In this document: one piece after another, positions 59,294 to 64,000 of the stretch
How positions within the stretch are numbered: position 1 is the stretch's first letter
How the letters are laid out: every line of letters begins with the position of its first letter
NCBI RefSeq assembly: GCF_022539505.1
Contig: NC_061510.1
Span: forward strand, 266,919,687-266,983,686
Length of the DNA stretch: 64,000 nucleotides
Direction: 5' to 3'
From: Lolium rigidum
Lineage: Eukaryota; Streptophyta; Magnoliopsida; Poales; Poaceae
Program-made: the position numbers and the translations under genes
Notes under the pieces: model-generated
What the model was told of the DNA's origin: nothing
Database searches by the model: none
Seen by the model: the letters and a program-made list of their open reading frames with translations, nothing else

Positions 59294-60894
59294 TGATACG
59301 TCCCAAACGTATCTATAATTTCTTATGTTCCATGCTACTTTTATGATGATACTCACATGTTTTATATACATTTTATGTCATTATTATGCATTTTCCGGCA
59401 CTAACCTATTGACGAGATGCCGAAGAGCCAGTTGCCGTTTTCTGCTGTTTTTGGTTTCAGAAATCCTACAAAGGAAATATTCTCGGAATTGGAGGAAATC
59501 AACGCCCAGGGTCTTATTTTTCCACAAAGCTTCCAGAAGACCGAAAGGGAAACGAAGTGGGGCGACGAGGCGCCGCCACCATAGGGCCGCGCGGCCAGAG
59601 GGGGGCCCGCGCCGCCCTATGGGGTGGGCCCCTCGTCAGCCCTCCGACTCCGCCCTTCCGCCTACTTAAATCCTTCGTCGCGAAAACCCCAGTACCGAGA
59701 GCCACGATACGGAAAACCTTACAGAGACGCCGCTGCCGCCAATCCCATCTCGGGGGATTCAGGAGATCGCCTCCGGCACCCTGCCGGAGAGGGGAATCAT
59801 CTCCCGGAGGACTCTTCATCACCATGATCGCCTCCGGATCGATGTGTGAGTAGTTCACCCCCGGACTATGGGTCCATAGCAGTAGCTAGATGGTTGTCTT
59901 CTCCTCATTGTGCTATCATGTTAGATCTTGTGAGCTGCCTATCATGATCAAGATCATCTATTTGTAATGCTACATGTTGTGTTTGTTGGGATCCGATGAA
60001 TATGGAATACTATGTCAAGTTGATTATCAATCTATCATATATGTTGTTTATGTTCTTGCATGCTCTCCGTTGCTAGTAGAGGCTCCGGCCAAGTTGATAC
60101 TTGTAACTCCAAGAGGGAGTATTTATGCTCGATAGTGGGTTCATGCCTCCATTGAATCTGGGACAAGTGACGAGAAAGTTCTAAGGTTGTGGATGTGCTT
60201 GTTGCCACTAGGGATAAAACATCAATGCTTTGTCTAAGGATATTTGTGTTGATTACATTACGCACCATACTTAATGCAATTGTCTGTTGTTTGCAACTTA
60301 ATACTTGAAGGGGTTCGGATGATAACCTGAAGGTGGACTTTTTAGGCATAGATGCATGCTGGATACCGGTCTATGTACTTTGTCGTAATGCCCTGATTAA
60401 ATCTCATAGTACTCATCGTGATATATGTATGTGCATTTTTATGCCTTCTTTATTTGTCAATTGCCCAACTGTAATTTGTTCACCCAACATGCCATTTATC
60501 TTATGGGAGAGACACCACTAGTGAACTGTGGACCCCGGTCCATTCTTTACATCTGAAATACAATCTACTTCAATACTTGTTCTTTACTGTTCTTCACAAA
60601 CAAACATCATTTTCCACACTATACATCTAATCCTTTGTTTACAGCAAGCCGGTGAGATTGACAACCTCACTGTTATGTTGGGGCAAAGTACTTTGATTGT
60701 GTTGTGCAGGTTCCACGTTGGCGCCGGAATCCCTGGTGTTGCGCCGCATTACACTCCGCCACCAACAACCTTCACGTGCTCCTTGACTCCTACTGGTTCG
60801 ATAACCTTGGTTTCTTCCTGAGGGAAAACTTGCTGCTGTACGCATCACACCTTCCTCTTGGGGTTCCCAACGGACGTGTGCTTCACGCGTATCA
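59294..60894 (+). mobile_element. Solo LTR of family A, target duplication CACGC
   Basis: 1601 bp, TGATACGTCCCAAACGTATC to CACGCGTATCA. CACGC flanks both sides (59289-59293 and 60895-60899). The flanks rejoin as GGTAGCACGCAAGCAATTTAC, matching intact interiors elsewhere (GGTAGCACTCAAGCAATTTA near 43076). Confidence 0.93.
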
Positions 60895-61970
60895 CACGCA
60901 AGCAATTTACTTTGGAATGGCAGAATAATACCACATAGTAGGTAGTTATGGTGGACACAAATGGCATAGGTTTTGGCTCAAGGTTTTGGATGCACGAGAA
61001 GCATTCCCTCTCAGTACAAGGCTTTGGCTAGAAGGGTTGTTTGAAGCAAACTCAAGTATGAACCGGTACAGCAAAACTTACATAAGAACATATTGCAAGC
61101 ATTATAAGACTCTACACTGTCTCCTTGTTGTTCAAACACCTTTACCATAAAATATCTAGACTTTTAGAGGGACCAATCATGCAAACCAAATTTCAACAAG
61201 CTCTACGGTAGTTCTCCACTAATAGGTAAACTACATGATGCAAGAGCTTAAACATGATCTACTTGAGAACTCAAAACAATTGCCAAATATCAAGTTATTC
61301 AAGACAATATACCAATTACCACATGGAGCATTTTTTGTTTCCAACCAAATAGCAATGAACGAAGCAGTTTTCAACCTTCGCCATGAACATTAAAAGTAAA
61401 GCTAAGAACACCAGTGTTCATATGAAACAGCGGAGCGTGTCTTTCTCCCACACAAAGAATGATAGGATCCGAGTTTATTCAAACAAAAACAAAATAAAAG
61501 CACACAGACGCTCCAAGTAAAGCACATAATATGTGACGGAATAAAAATATAGTTTCACTAGAGGTGACCTGATAAGTTGTCGATGAAGAAGGGGATGCCT
61601 TGGGCATCCCCAAGCTTAGATGCTTGAGTCTTCTTGAAATATGCAAGGGATGAACCACGGGGGCATCCCCAAGCTTAGACTTTTCACTCTTCTTGATCAT
61701 ATTATATCATCCTCCTCTCTTGACCCTTGAAAACTTCTTCCACACCAAACTCAAAACAAACTCATTAGAGGGTTAGTGCATAATCAAAAATTCACATGTT
61801 CAGAGAGGACACAATCATTCATAACACTTCTGGACATTACCCAAAGCTACTGAAAGTTAAAGGAACAAAGAAATCCATTCAACACAGCAAAAGAGGCAAT
61901 GTGAAATAAAAGGCAGAATCTGTCAAAACAGAACAGTCCGTAAAGACGAATTTTTTAGAGGCACTTAACA

Positions 61971-62687
61971 TGTCGTCGTGGTGAACAAACAGATGCCATG
62001 GGATGGCTTAAGTTGGGGCCGAATGGATGCTAGAGGATTCGGGGGAGGGTTTTTGGTATAGATGGAGAGGTTTCCGGATGGATTCCTCAAGAACTTGGCC
62101 TTGGCCGAAGGTAGAAGATGATGAACTCAAGAACAAAGACAGCACTAGATCTCTCTATTTCCTGGTCATAAGAGCTTACGGGTTTCTGTGTACAGCGTAA
62201 CACATTGGACGTCCTCGCGATGGGGTGTGCCCCCTCTCCTTATATAGGGGAGAGGGTGGCTTACAGGGGAAGAAACCCTAAGAAACCCTAATGGGATCTT
62301 TGACCAGACAAACTACTTTACAAAGCTACTTTAGCTACCGGTGATGCCGGTACGCCTTTAATCAGAAGCTGTGACATCCTCCGGCACCTTTTACGTCATT
62401 CTTTGCCTTTGGCGTCATGGCTTCGATTAAAGCTGAAGTGCTTCGCTCATCTTTGTCTTCTAGCTCTGGAGAGCATCTTTGACCAGTCTTGCCGACGTGC
62501 TACAGTGTAGCCTGTTCCGGTACTTCGGTAGGCTCTTAGCTAGTCCCGGTATCCCCCTCCTGGGATACCGGTATGATTCTCTGAATCAACCTTCGTTATC
62601 CGGAACAACATTTAAACCGGTACTTTGATGGCTAAAACCATCCGGTTTTGGCATGCCTTTGGCATACCGGGGGTCATCCCCCCAACA
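61971..62687 (-). repeat. 3' LTR of the Tat-type element
   Basis: 717 bp; on the minus strand TGTTGGGGGGATGACC to CCACGACGACA. A TATA box CTATATAAG (plus 62239-62247) lies in the middle, next to GC-rich leader DNA. Left flank TAACA; the partner duplication is outside the window. Confidence 0.75.
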
Positions 62688-63125
62688 TTAGTCCCCGAAG
62701 CTGGTATAGTCCGGTGGATCCTATCCAACAGACCATGCCAGGTTTTCTTTTCTCAAGATACCGATTTAACTCTTCCGGAATCTGGATCAAACTCTTCGGC
62801 GTTTTTGCCGAACTTATGTCTTCGTACCGATTTTCGCCGGTACCTCTGTCATTAAACCTCTCCTTGACGAAGTCGAGAATATCTCGGGTATCGCGCCTGT
62901 CAGTGACATGCGCACTGTGCCTGGCGCGCGACAGTGTCAGTGGTCACTTCGGTTCGTCTTCTGCGCCAACACTTATGGCGCCGCACCGGATCCGCGCTGC
63001 CGTTCCGGATCTGTGTGGCCTCCCTGTGTCCTCGTATTTTTGGCGCGTGTATCCGCATGCCACGTGGCGGCCCACGAACCGAACCGCCGCGGCCCAGCGG
63101 TTGCCGGCCCACTTCTCCTTCTTCC

Positions 63126-63132
63126 TATATAA
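63126..63132 (+). promoter_or_regulatory. TATA box for the antisense ORF
   Basis: TATATAA in CTTCCTATATAACTGGGG, about 480 bp before the ORF start. A pyrimidine-rich leader follows. No similar unit is needed for the element's own sense transcript, which runs the other way. Confidence 0.55.
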
Positions 63133-63438
63133 CTGGGGTGCTGTTCCACTTCATCTTCTTCTCCGCATTTGCCCTCTTTCCTGCGCACAGAGCTCCTCGC
63201 CCCCTTGCGCTCCCGTCGCCGCCGGTCGCCGCGTAGCACTGCTTCCGACGAACCAGCGCCGTTGCTCTCGTTGCGCCGAGACTTTCCGCCTCGCAGAGAG
63301 CCTCCAGAGCACCTCCGCCGTCACTGCATCGGGCTTCCGACGGCTACCTCTGCTCCTCTTTGCCGCCGGCCTTCTTCGACGACCGCGAGCCCGCCGCGCC
63401 TCCGGCGACCCTCTTCTTTGCGTCTTGCGCTGCCTCAG

Positions 63439-63540
63439 GTGAGTCCCAATGCGTGTTTGCCCCCTTCTCTTTGCTTTTCAGTTCTTGGGCCGGTAGTGTA
63501 TTTACCCTTTTCTTTCTTTCGCTTTTTCTCTCACTCGTAG
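63439..63540 (+). other. Candidate 5'-UTR intron of the antisense ORF
   Basis: Donor CTCAG/GTGAGT at 63439 and acceptor TCACTCGTAG/ATC ending at 63540 enclose 102 bp of T-rich DNA. A second acceptor at 63480 would give an intron too short for plants. Confidence 0.45.
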
Positions 63541-63606
63541 ATCTTCGCGCAAGGCTAGGCTTTGGGAAACTTGTTTCTAGGTAGAGCCCGGCATCTTTCG
63601 ACTTGC

Positions 63607-64000
63607 ATGTCTAGCGAAGACTATGTTTCTGAATCTGCCTCCAGTAGCCACCAAAGCGAAACTTCCGACGGGCTCTCGGCTGAACTAGCCCGGATGGAAA
63701 CCTCGTCATCCGCTCCAGCGGCCGGTTCCGGCAGAGGTCAAGAAGCTAGCAGCTCCGGCCGAGCTTCCGGAGTGGATCTATCCGGCATCACCCGCGGGGC
63801 CTGGAAAGGCTCAGACGTGGTGCAGCAGGATATTGACTGGCTGTACCGCTCCCGGAGGATACCGGCACAAGTATCATGCCGGATTCCACGCGACGAGGTG
63901 GAACCCGATCCTGAACCTGGGGAGTTCGTTGTTTTTGTTTCTCACTTCGAGCGCGGCTTCGGCCTTCCGGCCTCTGAATTTTTTCGTGAATTTCTCGACT
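63607..64000 (+). CDS. Antisense ORF of Tat-type element, PF04195-like ('putative gypsy type transposon'), partial
   Basis: An unbroken frame of 131 codons starts MSSEDYVSESASSSHQSE and runs off the window. The first 60 residues are Ser-rich and probably disordered. Then come WLYRSRRIPAQVSCRIPRDE and VFVSHFERGFGLPAS, the signature stretch of the plant-specific domain listed as putative gypsy type transposon. The strand is opposite to the LTR and polypurine tract next to it. Such antisense genes in Tat elements are known, but their role is not. The clean frame suggests a young copy or selection. Confidence 0.75.
   Translation, partial: MSSEDYVSESASSSHQSETSDGLSAELARMETSSSAPAAGSGRGQEASSSGRASGVDLSGITRGAWKGSDVVQQDIDWLYRSRRIPAQVSCRIPRDEVEPDPEPGEFVVFVSHFERGFGLPASEFFREFLD

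Larger units (their letters stand above)
34315..61970 (-). mobile_element. Family A element, minus strand, interrupted (nest level 1)
   Basis: Its 3' LTR is 34315-35916 and its interior continues in pieces: 35917-36367, 58532-59293 and 60900 to about 61965. The pieces rejoin when the level 2 element and the solo LTR are removed, for example GGTAAACT(A/G)A to CTCAACATAAAG. The pieces are non-coding 3' interior, matching 22300-24560 on the opposite strand. The Tat element at 61971 cuts it off. Left flank is CTCAG; the partner duplication lies outside or is lost. Confidence 0.8.
61971..64000 (-). mobile_element. Tat-type Ty3/Gypsy element, 3' end (cut by window edge)
   Basis: A minus-strand LTR (61971-62687) is preceded on its sense strand by the purine-rich AGCTTCGGGGACTAA, so it is the 3' LTR. 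The interior to its right carries an antisense ORF on plus with its own promoter-like region. An additional antisense gene between pol and the 3' LTR is a known trait of Tat-lineage elements in plants. The rest lies outside the window. Confidence 0.75.

Noticed and set aside
62648..63442. Open frame of 264 codons on plus
   Set aside because: It starts in LTR and crosses the promoter-like leader of the antisense ORF; composition is leader-like and no domain is seen.

Overview
This window is intergenic DNA from a large grass genome, and almost all of it is transposable elements (TEs). The elements are a tRNA-derived grass SINE, a CACTA transposon with TNP2 and Ulp1-like genes, a PIF/Harbinger transposon, a Stowaway MITE, and above all Ty3/Gypsy LTR elements of the Athila and Tat types. 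That mix points to a pooid grass (Poeae or Triticeae kind). I cannot fix the species. I see no intact host gene, tRNA, rRNA or CRISPR array. Family names are used only where the sequence gives them; the two main LTR families are called A and B here.

Left part, 1-13.4 kb: quiet AT-rich DNA with a SINE (11-bp target duplication). Then a decayed CACTA element on the minus strand abuts a PIF/Harbinger element. Harbinger ORF1 is split by a 1.5-kb solo LTR. A 1.2-kb non-LTR element with a 12-bp target duplication follows, then about 1.3 kb of GC-rich DNA that looks low-copy, then an inverted-repeat MITE.

Middle part, 13.4-32.4 kb: a Copia-like LTR was split by a long solo LTR (about 5 kb of its own sequence, target duplication TGCAT). 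That LTR was later hit by a full-length family A element (18058-26157, duplication CAATG, degenerate gag and protease, no reverse transcriptase or integrase seen) and by a Stowaway MITE. A second solo LTR (duplication ATAAC) sits in the right half of the Copia LTR. Two related LTR remnants follow in tandem.

Right part, 32.4-62 kb: a deep nest. A family A minus-strand element (level 0) carries another A minus-strand element (level 1). Level 1 carries a family B plus-strand element at 36368-58526 (level 2) and a solo A LTR at 59294-60894. The level 2 element carries a B minus-strand element at 40461-55923 (level 3). That one carries a B minus-strand element at 47793-54963 (level 4). One LTR of level 4 holds 431 bp of unrelated DNA (level 5). 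The insertions from level 2 to level 4 and the solo LTR have 5-bp target duplications that I could read on both sides. The elements share a tRNA-Asp primer site, a polypurine-tract motif that recurs inside the element at fixed spacing, and a 3' non-coding internal region. They lack reverse transcriptase and integrase, so they must have been mobilised by a partner elsewhere.

Right edge, 62-64 kb: the 3' end of a minus-strand Tat-type Gypsy element. It has its LTR, its polypurine tract and an intact antisense ORF that runs off the window.

No new defence or metabolic system is visible. The most unusual signals are the repeated polypurine-tract motif, a primer-site-like sequence inside the family B LTR, a maintained inverted repeat at LTR ends, a small ORF kept in gag-less elements, the foreign 431-bp insert and the antisense ORF.
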